The notes under the pieces were generated by a model that saw nothing but the letters and a program-made list of their open reading frames with translations, was not told where the DNA came from and ran no database searches. From Phallusia fumigata (Eukaryota > Chordata > Ascidiacea > Phlebobranchia > Ascidiidae), in contig QXVZ01031710.1 of assembly GCA_008931825.1 (NCBI GenBank), forward strand, positions 1 through 34,204: DNA of 34,204 nucleotides, in the 5' to 3' direction. The position numbers and the translations under genes are program-made. Numbering within the stretch: position 1 is the stretch's first letter; each line of letters begins with the position of its first letter. Shown here one piece after another: positions 11,075-20,872 of the stretch.

Positions 11075-11387
11075 CTCATCGGAGGCGTCGTTCTGTGATC
11101 CAAGAAACAGGTGAGGAAATATACTCGTGACCCCGACACTAGCCGACTCCGACAGACAGGGTTGTGACAGAGTTCCACGTGACCCGGGGCTCCGGGGGCT
11201 CGCCGACTGCTTGGGCACCCCCAGTGACGTCATCGGTTCATGTGACGTCACTGCGGCGTGGAATTTCATGCTTTTGTCGTTGTGTGCGGCGTGGTTGCTG
11301 CTGCTCGTCGTGTGCTTGTCGGTAAGGTCGATGTCGTTCGTGTTTCTGATGTTGTTCGGGACGGAACAGGAGTGCTTGATTTCGTTC
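11075..11387 (-). CDS. dusp8/16: Phosphatase linker exon, truncated allelic copy
   Basis: This copy encodes the same frame as 11721-12033: a Ser/Pro-rich linker, then TLSQPCLSES, then SIFPHLFLGSQNDASDE, which begins the DSP domain. It ends at the contig edge (N at 11388), so its 5' seven bases and acceptor are missing; this is an assembly break, not a mutation. Against the other copy it has seven substitutions in 313 bases and no indel, six of them silent and one missense (Leu here, Pro there). I take the two as alleles of one exon, not two exons of one gene. Confidence 0.85.
11225..11250. promoter_or_regulatory. Two TGACGTCA palindromes inside the coding exon
   Basis: Perfect CRE octamers at 11225-11232 and 11243-11250, starts 18 bp apart. 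Both are kept unchanged in the other allele (11871-11878 and 11889-11896). They encode parts of the linker around AVTSHEPMTS. CREB/ATF binding is inferred only. Confidence 0.45.
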
Positions 11388-11388
11388 N
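11388..11388. other. Single-N contig join
   Basis: The sequence restarts about 600 bp back in the phosphatase intron immediately after this N. Confidence 0.9.
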
Positions 11389-11390
11389 GG

Positions 11391-12033
11391 AAGTTTCAAT
11401 TCAAGATGCCGACATAATAAGAGTTACTAAGTGTGTTTAAATAACGTCTCGCCACAAGTTTGGCGCCGATAAGAAGACACACGAGGCTTTGTTACAACCT
11501 ACGACTAGCATCCAAAACAACAAATACAAAAGGTTGTATCACTAAGCACGGATCTGTTTATAACTCTTGTAATAGCATGCTGGCCCATAATGCTTTGTTC
11601 ATCAAACGTTTCGGCAAAAACCCATGCCAGTAATAGAACAAGTTGTATTAACAAACTTTTTTTAACAAAATGTTGTAAAACACAAAAAAATGAACAACGA
11701 AAAACAGAAACAGTACAAACCTCATCTGAGGCGTCGTTCTGTGATCCAAGAAACAAGTGAGGAAATATACTCGTGACCCCGACACTAGCCGACTCCGATA
11801 AACAGGGTTGTGACAGAGTTCCACGTGACCCGGGGCTCCGGGGGCTCGCCGACTGCTTGGGCACCCCCAGTGACGTCATCGGTTCATGTGACGTCACTGC
11901 GGCGTGGAATTTCATGCTTTTGTCGTTGTGTGCGGCGTGGTTGCTGCTGCTCGTCGTGTGCTTGTCGGTAGGGTCGATGTCGTTCGTGTTTCGGATGTTG
12001 TTCGGGACGGAACAGGAGTGCTTGATTTCATTC
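11391..12033. repeat. Right copy of a contig-end duplication (allelic)
   Basis: 643 bp matching 10771-11387. After 12033 it continues into exon and acceptor sequence absent from the left copy, as expected for an overlapping contig. Confidence 0.9.
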
Positions 12034-12040
12034 AGCTCTT
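11721..12040 (-). CDS. dusp8/16: DUSP8/16-type phosphatase, linker exon and start of catalytic domain
   Basis: The acceptor TTTTTTTCGCAG (CAG at 12041-12043 on plus) opens an exon of 2 bases plus 106 codons, with donor GTTTGT after 11721. The first residues are EELNEIKHSCS, possibly equivalent to the end of the rhodanese-like domain (AEFSRCFP in DUSP16). A hydrophilic linker longer than in vertebrates follows, then LSQPCLSESASVGVTSIFPH and LFLGSQND, matching SQPCL and I.P.LYLG.Q.D of DUSP8/16. The upstream exon(s) with the rhodanese-like, MAPK-docking domain were not found. If this exon is a first exon on some transcripts, the only plausible start is the Met in KSMKFHAAV, giving a form without the docking domain. 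The pieces together encode roughly 710 residues. Confidence 0.9.
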
Positions 12041-12479
12041 CTGCGAAAAAAACAGTAAAAAAATTGAACAATGCGTCAAAACGACGGCAGGGAAAAACGA
12101 GTTAGCCGTAGTTTGGGCTGTGTCCATTACGTCTTCTTAACAAAAACGCAATGAAGTTATTTTCAAGACCAAAAATGCTTTTTTGTTTCGTTTACAACGT
12201 AAAATTTTTTCGTTGCTACGAAATCACGTAAATATATCACCAATCACGTGATCGCGCCGCCACGTAATAAATCACGTGACAAAATCACGAGTCACGACGG
12301 AGCGGCGACCGCATGAGCTAAAAGTAGTTCGGCTCGAGATAGAGGCCGCGCTCGGGGGCTTATGCAAGCGAGAACAACAAGAGAGAAGGGGAAAAGGTCT
12401 TAGCGATGCAAGACACAAGACTTAGCTCATCCGCCGTCCATCGCTTGCGTATGCGCGGGATCGCGTCGCCGATAATCGT
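12041..12479 (-). other. Sequence upstream of the linker exon, promoter-like
   Basis: Either an intron or a 5' flank. Near the exon it is T-rich on the minus strand. Farther up come a cluster of AATCACG motifs (12221-12297) and a GC-rich block to the contig end at 12479. No coding exon was recognised. Confidence 0.5.
12221..12297. promoter_or_regulatory. Cluster of AATCACG repeats with two CACGTG E-boxes
   Basis: AATCACG occurs at about 12222, 12242, 12270 and 12283, with perfect CACGTG at 12245-12250 and 12273-12278 (28 bp apart) and related CACGTA and TCACGA words between. CACGTG is the site class of USF, MITF, Myc and clock bHLH factors. The cluster sits 180-260 bp upstream of the linker exon on the gene's strand. 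Confidence 0.45.
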
Positions 12480-12480
12480 N
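12480..12480. other. Single-N contig join
   Basis: It precedes a contig that duplicates a phosphatase intron from 9279. Confidence 0.9.
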
Positions 12481-13318
12481 CTTGGAACGAAAGATATATT
12501 TGTTTTTTTCAAAATTTTATCAGATCACTTTTGATCGATTTTTTGCAGCGTTGAAAAAACGGACAATAAATCTTTGTTTTAAAGGACAATTTCCACAAAA
12601 TAAACATAAAACAGGATTCCAATCAAAGTTCAGGGATTTTTTGCACGGAATTCTATGTAATATTTATCTCGGAAGAAACTGCTGCAAAACGGCAGGTAAG
12701 TCCTCAACGGAAGATCGACAATTTTTTCGTATATTTTCTGGTGAAGAAAATGGATCGGTGCCACGTAAATGGCGCAAGTTTAACGACAAAATCGATCGTG
12801 GTTCCTGCCGAGATCGATGGTCTCGCAGCACTTTCTCTAACTGACAACCAAAAAGGAATCCGGTTTTAATTTCAGCACCCTGTTGCCATGGATACGATGG
12901 GCTGCGGCGCGCGGGTCAAATAAAGGACGAATTCCTTATCGACCGAACACAAGAAAATCAGGAATTTTAACAAAACACCAAAAATGGGGATTTTGGCAAA
13001 ACGTAGACGAATATCGGAGTTTTTTGAAAACATAAGAAATTAGGATTTCGTATGCACCATTAAAAGCATTTTTAAAATTTTAACCAATTTGTGTTATAAA
13101 GAGTTCTAGACAACGTAATACCAGTTCAAGATTTGAGAAAACATTCTCAAATGCAGACGGAATCAGTAGGTACCAGTATATGGAATATATATTGCGCATA
13201 AATCGGTATCGTCCGTTCCTTATTCAAATAGAATTACAGGTTGCACAAAAATGTTGCGATGCGTATTAATCTCTATAACACCCGTACAAAGACGAGGGGG
13301 AGCAGCAATGACACTTGT
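12481..13318. repeat. Misplaced allelic contig: second copy of phosphatase intron 9279-10177
   Basis: The whole interval between the Ns at 12480 and 13319 aligns with 9279-10177. It has scattered substitutions and several indels, including about 34 bp lost near 12570 and shorter gaps near 13235 and 13280. It carries no exon of its own and stops short of the general-acid exon. I read it as the other haplotype inserted as a separate piece. Confidence 0.88.
13219..13234 (-). other. Exact 16/16 spliced-leader match
   Basis: The minus strand reads ATTCTATTTGAATAAG, identical to the Ciona 16-nt spliced leader as I remember it. GAACGGACG follows, not GT, so an intact SL RNA gene is unlikely. It is the allelic counterpart of 10053-10068. 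Confidence 0.7.
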
Positions 13319-13319
13319 N
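13319..13319. other. Single-N contig join
   Basis: It ends the misplaced allelic contig. The following sequence does not continue the phosphatase intron. Confidence 0.9.
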
Positions 13320-14001
13320 GAACCGAAAACAAACAAATATTTCCGAAATCGTTTCTCTCCATCGCGCGCGATGCCGCAACACAAGTCCAAATCGAAAGCA
13401 TTTCGCGCGTTCGAATTCGCACGTTTTGAATTTAACAAACGAGATTCGCAGAAAATGATTATTTAAATAAAGTTCAACGAAAACCGACCGTCGTTCAGCG
13501 CATTAGCCTTGGCGCTTTTCCTGTTTTTATTCTTTTTGGTAATTTTCGATTATGCATAGTGACGTCACAGAGCCGATGCATCCCGCTGCCTGATGAATAA
13601 TTTATGATTTCTGTGTGATGTGGCTGATTGGTGACGTCCCTGACAGCTCGGGGGGCGTGTGCACCCCTGACCACAAATCTGATTTGCCCCCCCTGGCCCG
13701 ACAGGGAAACAATCGTATCTAATACGTTACGCTGATTGGATCTTTGGGATGTCGCAAACACCATATGTGCACGGGTTGTTTTTCTGCAATGGCAATTTTG
13801 TTTTTGTCTTCTTTGAAAGTTTAATTTAACAGTTTTACAAATTACACAGAACCAAGCGAAAATTGAAATGTTTTAGTTTGTTTTGTGTCACAAGTTTGTT
13901 TCATTCAATTTAATGTTTAGCAATTTAAAAGTTTCATTCCAACATTGCAAATTTTTGCCCTTAGACATTTTGTTTAGGCGTTTCTTTCACACCTACTTAC
14001 A
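13320..14001. other. Short contig without a recognised gene
   Basis: It includes a TGACGTCA near 13560 and a G/C-run-rich patch near 13650-13700. Short open frames only. Confidence 0.6.
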
Positions 14002-14115
14002 CAGACGACGACAAAACTAAGCTAACCGACAACTAAAAGACTTAATGACGTAACAAAGACCGATAACTGTCCAATCGATCAACGTCATCACCTGGAGAAA
14101 TGTGAAATGACCCGT
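14002..14115. repeat. Exact 114-bp contig-end duplicate (left copy)
   Basis: Identical by eye to 14117-14230 and separated from it by the N at 14116. Unmerged contig overlap. Confidence 0.93.
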
Positions 14116-14116
14116 N
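14116..14116. other. Single-N contig join
   Basis: Flanked by an exact 114-bp direct duplication. Confidence 0.95.
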
Positions 14117-14230
14117 CAGACGACGACAAAACTAAGCTAACCGACAACTAAAAGACTTAATGACGTAACAAAGACCGATAACTGTCCAATCGATCAACGT
14201 CATCACCTGGAGAAATGTGAAATGACCCGT
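14117..14230. repeat. Exact 114-bp contig-end duplicate (right copy)
   Basis: Copy of 14002-14115. Confidence 0.93.
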
Positions 14231-16013
14231 GACGTCGTTAACACGAGGCAACAAGGTCAAAGGGGTCACAGTTAATTCGACATAGCCACAATCGAAAACA
14301 AATCTATTTCGAATCTTCTCCGAACCGCAAGAGCCCGCCGCAGATTCTCCCAAATCAATTCCCCCATCAACATTACAAACTGCGAGCAATTTGGCTCTTC
14401 AGCAAAACGACTGGGCAAGCGAAACGACTTTTTGACGAAGGAAAGGCACAACATCGTGCAGCGAGCGACAAAATTACGCCTGTTTACGCAGTCGCGCAAG
14501 CTTAAAAGAGGAACAAACCTCGCAATTCTTCGGATTCCATCGAGCAGGCAGCCTCGCCATTTATGGCGCTTTTTTACGGCAGGCCCTTCACAATGAACGA
14601 CAGTGTTTTAACCTTTCCAGGCCGGCGTACGCGACACAGGTTTGTGTTAATTTGACGGTTATTCGATGGATTGTGTGATTAAAACTGGGAGTGTGTGTTT
14701 ATTGTTGAGACTCATTACGTGATGGGGGGTTCTATATTTAATTTTAATCTAGAAAAATTCGCCCTTATTCATATGAAGTCACTTGTGTTGTTCCGGCGGC
14801 TTCAGTAATATTAATTCTATTTTAGACCTATTATGACAAACTGTGTTTCAATAATGGGCTTTAGAGCTTTTGAACCAACACCAGACAATGAAGAATATCA
14901 CACACGACTCTTTCCCTATTTTCGAAAGATTTTTCAAATACATCGACACGACGACTTTTTTCAACACAGAGACTAAAGCACGGTTGAAAAACTAGCTCAA
15001 ACCCGCAAACTAATACAAAATCAAGTTCATATGTTACAAAATGCAATCCCCAAAAAACTTCAATGCACGCAGGAAAAAAGTAGAAAAAACGTGTGAAATA
15101 TTTGGGTCAACTGGTGTCTGGTGACTTGTGGGCCAGCGGTCGTGGGGGGGATGGAAAAATACCGGAGCGCCGCGAACGCACCCATGCGTAAAGGCACGCG
15201 AGTGGACGCTTCTTCTCTGGGCTTTATTTTAACGGATGAGAGCAAACAAGTTACACGGCGGTGTTTGCAACACACACACGCGACTTGCAAGCGGCCTTCG
15301 CATTCCGACAAAGTTATTTGCCCACAGTGCAAAGTGCTGCATCATACGATATTGCGTCACACACGTTGCCGAAATTCTTAAACAAGAAACGACGAAGTTT
15401 CGAAAATTCTACGTCATGCTTGCTGAATAAAGCTGGTTCAGGGAACACGCTTCAAGTGTGCATAGCTCGGTGAGAACAGAACTAATGAAAACGACCCGGT
15501 AACATTATTTTGTGTTTTGAATATTCGACATTGCGTCAAACGATTCTAATAATGTGAGAACAAAGCTTAAATAATTGGGCAGTGTTTCAAATTGCAATTG
15601 ACAACTTCGGTGCAAATTAAACCTATTTTCAGTGCACAAAGTCCTTGCAGTAATAGATGATATTTGAACGTCAACGTAAAAAAGTTCGCTGCCAAGCTAC
15701 GCAACTTGGAACGATTTCGCCATTGCAAACATCGTTAAAACCGATTTATTGCGTCACAAATATGTTCATTCAATACGCTTTTACGTCACAGAGCAAATAG
15801 AGACCGGGTTAGGTTGCAAACTGTGCTTAATATTTCACCCAAATATTTATTGGTGCCGTTTCTTATTGGTTACTAGCGTGGTGCGGCTTTTCCCACATTT
15901 TACTTTGACAGAATTCAAATGTTAAAGAAGGTGGTAAAAATACCCATAAAAAAGCGAAACACGCTCAAGTCATTAATCCTTGTTTGATGTTTGCCGACGG
16001 GCCCACGCGCACA

Positions 16014-16020
16014 TATAAAA
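16014..16020 (+). promoter_or_regulatory. TATA-like element TATAAAA
   Basis: Lies in a GC-containing context, with an X-box-like site about 95 bp downstream. No gene start can be tied to it. Confidence 0.25.
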
Positions 16021-16109
16021 CACACACATCAGATATGGGGGCACAGAGTAAATAAACGTAACAAACAGCGGTACGCCTTTTCCCCCCTACCACCTCTCCG
16101 TGTTTGTTG

Positions 16110-16123
16110 GTTGCTATGACAAC
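16110..16123 (+). promoter_or_regulatory. RFX X-box-like site GTTGCTATGACAAC
   Basis: Fits RYYNYY-AT-RRNRAC and is nearly palindromic. A CACGTG E-box follows directly at about 16126. Confidence 0.45.
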
Positions 16124-16780
16124 CTCACGTGGGTGCACAACCCCACAAGGACCCTGTCGAATCGTCTGGAGGGTTTAGGGGTCACTTTCGCATCGCGTTC
16201 TCGGGGGCCACCCACAAACGGATGCGGGGCTCGAGTGCAGCTATGTGACGTAACAAAGGGCTGTCCTGCGTCGTTTGAAGAGCGTTGGGGCGTAGAAGTG
16301 TGGGTTAAAAAAACTTTTTAGCCCCCGCTAAACTAGGGTGGGGTAAAATGGGTAATAACCCTGACAAAATTTTCCGTCATATTTAAAACGCCGTAAATCT
16401 GCTGAAAATGCTACGTCATACGACGCCCTAAAACTTGTACTTGTCCAAACGGGAAGTAAAGATGAAGAAAAACTAGAAGGTGACGTTTGTTATTTCGAAA
16501 AAATAGTCACACATACAAAACACAGTTGTACAACAGTTTGTAAATAGTTAAGTCTGTGCCCAGCCCTTAATGTTGAAGCTATTTTTCCCAGGCCCGGGTG
16601 GACGTTGGGATTTAGTTAATTACCGCCATTGCACCTGCCTGTGTCGTAGCCTCCACTAACAACTAAACCTAATTAACCTTCAAACGCATAGGAAGGTCAA
16701 CCTGTAAGGTTGAGACACACGCGCAAATTGCCTAATCAAGGCGAAAACCCGTGCCAGGCTGCGGGGTACGTCCCGAACGC

Positions 16781-16806
16781 TGATTGGTTGAAGCCCTGAC
16801 CAATCA
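16781..16806. promoter_or_regulatory. Palindromic pair of CCAAT boxes
   Basis: TGATTGGT and ACCAATCA, perfect 8-bp arms 10 bp apart, give two opposed NF-Y type CCAAT boxes. The surrounding 16680-17018 has an open minus frame of 112 codons that I do not recognise and do not call a gene. Confidence 0.4.
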
Positions 16807-18077
16807 CGAGTAATCAGCAATTGCGGTGTTTGATTGACGTCCGGAGCTCTACCCAGGAGTCTGTAAGTTCCATAGGGAATATGCGTGTAGATTTGCGTCA
16901 TAGCGCCGAGGATCAAAGCTCGCGCGTAGATTGAAGGCCTCGTGCAATATTCTACATGCTCCGGTGACAACATCGAGTCCCCAAGTTCATTACGCGTTCG
17001 CAAGATTGAAAAGTGCACAGTCGAGTTTACACTTTTGACAAATCCACCTTAATTTGGGAAAATTTAGACAAACCGCGTGCAAATTTGTGGTATTTTGAAA
17101 ATGGTTACGTCTTTGCTGCAACACTTGACCAAGTTGTTCCATTTTTACCGCAACGTGCGGTTAGTATGAACCGGTTAATCGGGTTTCAACACAGGTCTGC
17201 GGCTAGCTTCAAGAATAATGCATCTCTTATGTTGGCAACAGCGTTAGCGTCAGCTATTGCAGAACCGTGACAATTTTGCAAGATTTTCAGAAGACCCCAG
17301 AAATCTTGTTGTGCAAGAAAGCTTAAACGCGCGAACACGGATTATGACGCAAGAATCGTGTTCTTCATTACTTGCGTGGATGTAATTGCTCGCGCGCCCG
17401 TGGGGGGAGAGGGCTCGACGTAATAATAGCGCATGCGTAATAGACGTTGCTAGGGGCTACCGCTAATTTTGGAACGAGTGCGCGCCCGAGTTCGTCATTG
17501 TCTAAAATCGAAAGCAAACAACAAGATTGTGCGCTGGCTTGCTGGAACGTTGGCTTGATAAGCATGGTAAGCAACATAATACACTTGATCATGAACAAAC
17601 CAACCGATTTTGAAAGTATTTTAACAAGAAGTGCAAGTCGTTTTCCGAAACGTTTGAATTACAATGCATTCATTTTTTTGACAAGTTCTCTGGCAGTTAT
17701 GTTTTTTAATTAAGAAATCCGTGACATGTGTTCACAAGTCATTACTTGTAAAATATTTTCTACATTTCGATAAACGCTGTTGTCATCGTCAGAGATGACT
17801 CGTAAAAGCGACGCAAATTCACTGGGCGCGCTCAAATGGTTTAGGGATTTGGATTGGAAACCAATTGATCTTTGTATTTTTGTCTGTCCAAAGTTTCTAT
17901 CAGCACAAGTTAATGCAAAGTGCATTTAAAGGCAATGAAGGGAAAAACAGGAAATACAGCATAAGTGATTGCTCCTAGTTAAACTGCGATTAAAATAGAG
18001 ATCTAATTAAAATGTAACGTTTACAAACGGCATTAATTATAGACCAAAGGTTATGTTTATCCATGATGGTTTGGGCA

Positions 18078-18093
18078 CTTATTCAAATAGAAA
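18078..18093 (-). other. Spliced-leader-like 16-mer, 15/16 match
   Basis: The minus strand reads TTTCTATTTGAATAAG followed by TGCCCAAACCATC and then an ATG with a 24-residue open frame. This looks like a leader joined to an mRNA 5' end, or a coincidental match. It is unrelated in flanking sequence to the other two copies. Confidence 0.55.
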
Positions 18094-18892
18094 TGACAAA
18101 TATACATGTTGTATTTTTGAATTTCTATGAAGATAGCTTAGTCACCGTCGTTATAAGTCTGTGACGGAAACCGGAGCAATGCCCAAAACAAATTGAACTA
18201 AATCGCTTACACACACACAGATGATCGTTATGTCACACAACGCAGCCAAATATGCTGGAAATTCCCTTTGCAGCGCAAAAATTGCAGCAAACTCCTTTAA
18301 AACAGCAAAAAAACGCGCCTTGCCGAAGACACGAAGCGGCGATAAAATCGGCGTCTATATAAGGCGAAAGCATCGCTGTACGAAAAAAGGTGTCTCAAAT
18401 TCGTCACGGCTTCACCGCAAAGCCATTTTAGGTGAATCTCCACGAAGGATCTGCTGTACTTGACGATTATGTGTAATGACGGATTTGTGCGCGAGCGTTG
18501 GCCGCCACAGCCCGCATTACCACATTCTTTGTGGTGAATTCATACGTTTGTAGCAGTACTTTAACAGACAAACAGGTTTTTTTCTCCAGAGAAACTTTAT
18601 TTACAAACACAATTTTTGTTACCAACATAAATCGTAAAAAACGGATTTTGGTTGTAAATTTTGTTTTTGATGCAATGTTAAAAACTATTTGGTAAACCGC
18701 TTAATTCTATGACGTCATAAAGAAACGCTTTTTTAGTTTCGATTTTAAATTCAGGGTTTCAACGATTTTATTGGGCTGTTTTGACAAAAGAATGTAGCGA
18801 GCGAAAAACTCTCAAAAATCAAGAAAAAATTTAATATCCCCCGAAAACCAACGAAGTCAACAACATCGAAAAAAGGCGCCCAACTTTCGGTG

Positions 18893-18906
18893 ATCGCCAT
18901 GGCAAC
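18893..18906. promoter_or_regulatory. X-box-like palindrome ATCGCCATGGCAAC
   Basis: Contains one full GGCAAC half-site around CCATGG. A CACGTG lies 3 bp beyond. The surrounding DNA is GC-rich. Confidence 0.35.
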
Positions 18907-19725
18907 GCACGTGAACACAGGTGAAGGAGCGCGCGCGTGAGATTACGTCATAGTCGGATCTGGCGATCGCGTGCAAAGCGGCGAGTTCGAGAATTGGTGA
19001 ATCAGACGAAGCGAGCCTCGGGCTAAGGTGACTTCGCGTTCTGCTATGTCTCGGAAAAATTAGTCCATCCCGAGACTGCGCGTCTTCTGGCATTTTCCGT
19101 CCTCGTTTTTTCCGACGCCAAACGAACAAGGTTTGTTATTTTTTGTTGTCTCTTTTTCGTGCAGCCCTGTTTTGGTCGGGGAAAGTGCAAGGCTTCTGTT
19201 ACGCCGGCCACATCAGCACAGGGGTCCTTTTGTAGCCGTGTTTTGGTTCAACCACGTTTATGAAGCCATAAACAACCCCAATTAAGGCGTTTTTGACGTC
19301 ACGGTGTGCTATAGTGGGACGGTGATTGATGTATTTGTGTAAACTTCAATTATAAATGTCGACATTTAGTGGACATAAATTTTGGTATCGTATTTTTTCC
19401 ACTCACAAACTCAAATGACATATCCCACTTTGACATTTCAGTTTGGGAAACTTCACAATATCTCCGCCATCATGCACTTATACACGGACAAAACCGCATG
19501 TACGCAAAACGTGCAACCTTTTTTGGTGCAAATGTACGATTCATCGCTAATAATGGGGGGTTAAATGTGACATTCAGCTGATAACGGGGCATAAAGGGGC
19601 TTAATGCACGCACGTCGTCCGACCAGAAAACTTGTACAAATATAGACCAGCTGTTTTAAACAGAAAAAACGCTTTACATAGATGCGACTATGCGTTCACA
19701 ATAGGTCAGGGGTTGTTATGTCACA

Positions 19726-19952
19726 AAGCATGCCACGACTGTACGCTCTCGACACAGTCACATACTCATAATCGGGAACCATTGTGATGTCATACATATA
19801 TACGCGCGATTAAGATTGGATAAGTGAGTCGAGTGAAACGTGGAAGGCCGTCGGGCAAAACGTTCAGAATCGCTATAGGACAAGATTTCAATACGAGACA
19901 CGACTTTGCATGTTGTGTGGTGACGCAACATCGCATGAGATATATTTATTTG
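19726..19952. repeat. 227-bp contig-end duplicate (left copy)
   Basis: Matches 19954-20180 with two substitutions seen by eye and no indel. Confidence 0.93.
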
Positions 19953-19953
19953 N
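19953..19953. other. Single-N contig join
   Basis: Sits between two 227-bp near-identical direct copies. Confidence 0.95.
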
Positions 19954-20180
19954 AAGCATGCCACGACTGTACGCTCTCGACACAGTCACATACTTATAAT
20001 CGGGAACCATTGTGATGTCATACATATATACGCGCGATTAAGATTGGTTAAGTGAGTCGAGTGAAACGTGGAAGGCCGTCGGGCAAAACGTTCAGAATCG
20101 CTATAGGACAAGATTTCAATACGAGACACGACTTTGCATGTTGTGTGGTGACGCAACATCGCATGAGATATATTTATTTG
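19954..20180. repeat. 227-bp contig-end duplicate (right copy)
   Basis: Copy of 19726-19952. Confidence 0.93.
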
Positions 20181-20850
20181 CGCCCTCCCGTAAATGTTTC
20201 TTGTTGTTTGTCAATGTTGTTACTGTTGCTTGCCATTTCGAAATGAAAGCAAACGAAAACGACTTAAAGTATCGATTGGTTGTTATGGTAAACAATGTAC
20301 AAGGTATATACTGCTTTTTAAAATGGATTGTTTATTAGATTTATCCGCTTTTACACATAGCCACGCAAATTTAGTAAAGTACACAACAAACATTTACACA
20401 AAAATAACCTTTTTTCATCCACAAAAACAGTTTACAGAAAACTGTGCGTTTTTATTTGGTTGCGACCTACTTTAAACCAATTCAACAGGCTAAGACCAGT
20501 TTATCCGTACAGCACCATTGACCCTAAATTGGATGTGAAACTCCAATCCAAACCTAGCACGCGTCACGCCGACGATCGAACGGTTCAAGAGCCGATTGTT
20601 CTGGCTCTATGACGTCATACGGATCGATAAACCCTGCGTTCGATTTTAAAAGGACATGAATGGGTGAGAAGAGGGCAAGTCTGTTAACCTATGCTTTGGG
20701 CTTGATAGGGCTGCGACCTTGAAATTGAAGGTGACTGTATCTCGTGCATTGTTAAACGATTCAATCACATTATTTTTAAACAGCACGGTAACCGATGAAT
20801 TTTATCTACAAACTAGACAAGTGTTTCCGAAAAAAAGCATGGTTGACATC

Positions 20851-20872
20851 CACAAAGCTCGTTAGCAAACCC
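20851..20872 (+). repeat. Third copy of the CACAAAGCTCGTT repeat core
   Basis: 20 of 22 positions match the reverse complement of the left arm of the inverted repeat at 1279-1400, about 19 kb away. Confidence 0.55.

Larger units (their letters stand above)
10771..11387. repeat. Left copy of a contig-end duplication (allelic)
   Basis: 617 bp ending at the N at 11388; pairs with 11391-12033. Several indels separate the intron parts of the two copies, while the exon parts differ by only seven substitutions. Confidence 0.9.
14231..19725. other. Long stretch without a provable gene
   Basis: Many open frames under about 115 codons on both strands, none with a recognised family or a convincing exon structure. 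The 14270-14600 part is open on both strands but has no Met-initiated plus frame. Promoter-like words are scattered here: a TATA-like site, X-box-like sites, a CCAAT palindrome, a GCGCATGCG word near 17432, and TGACGTCA near 18711 and 19295. Upstream exons of the phosphatase could be hidden here; I looked for rhodanese signatures and found none. Confidence 0.55.

Noticed and set aside
11075-12040. Mutually exclusive or tandem duplicated exons
   Set aside because: The duplication boundary coincides with an N, the left copy lacks its acceptor, and the divergence pattern is allelic.
13219-13234. Intact spliced-leader RNA gene
   Set aside because: The leader is followed by GAACGG rather than a GT donor.
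16680-17018. 112-codon minus-strand open frame
   Set aside because: No recognised family or splice-consistent partner; it overlaps CCAAT-type regulatory words.
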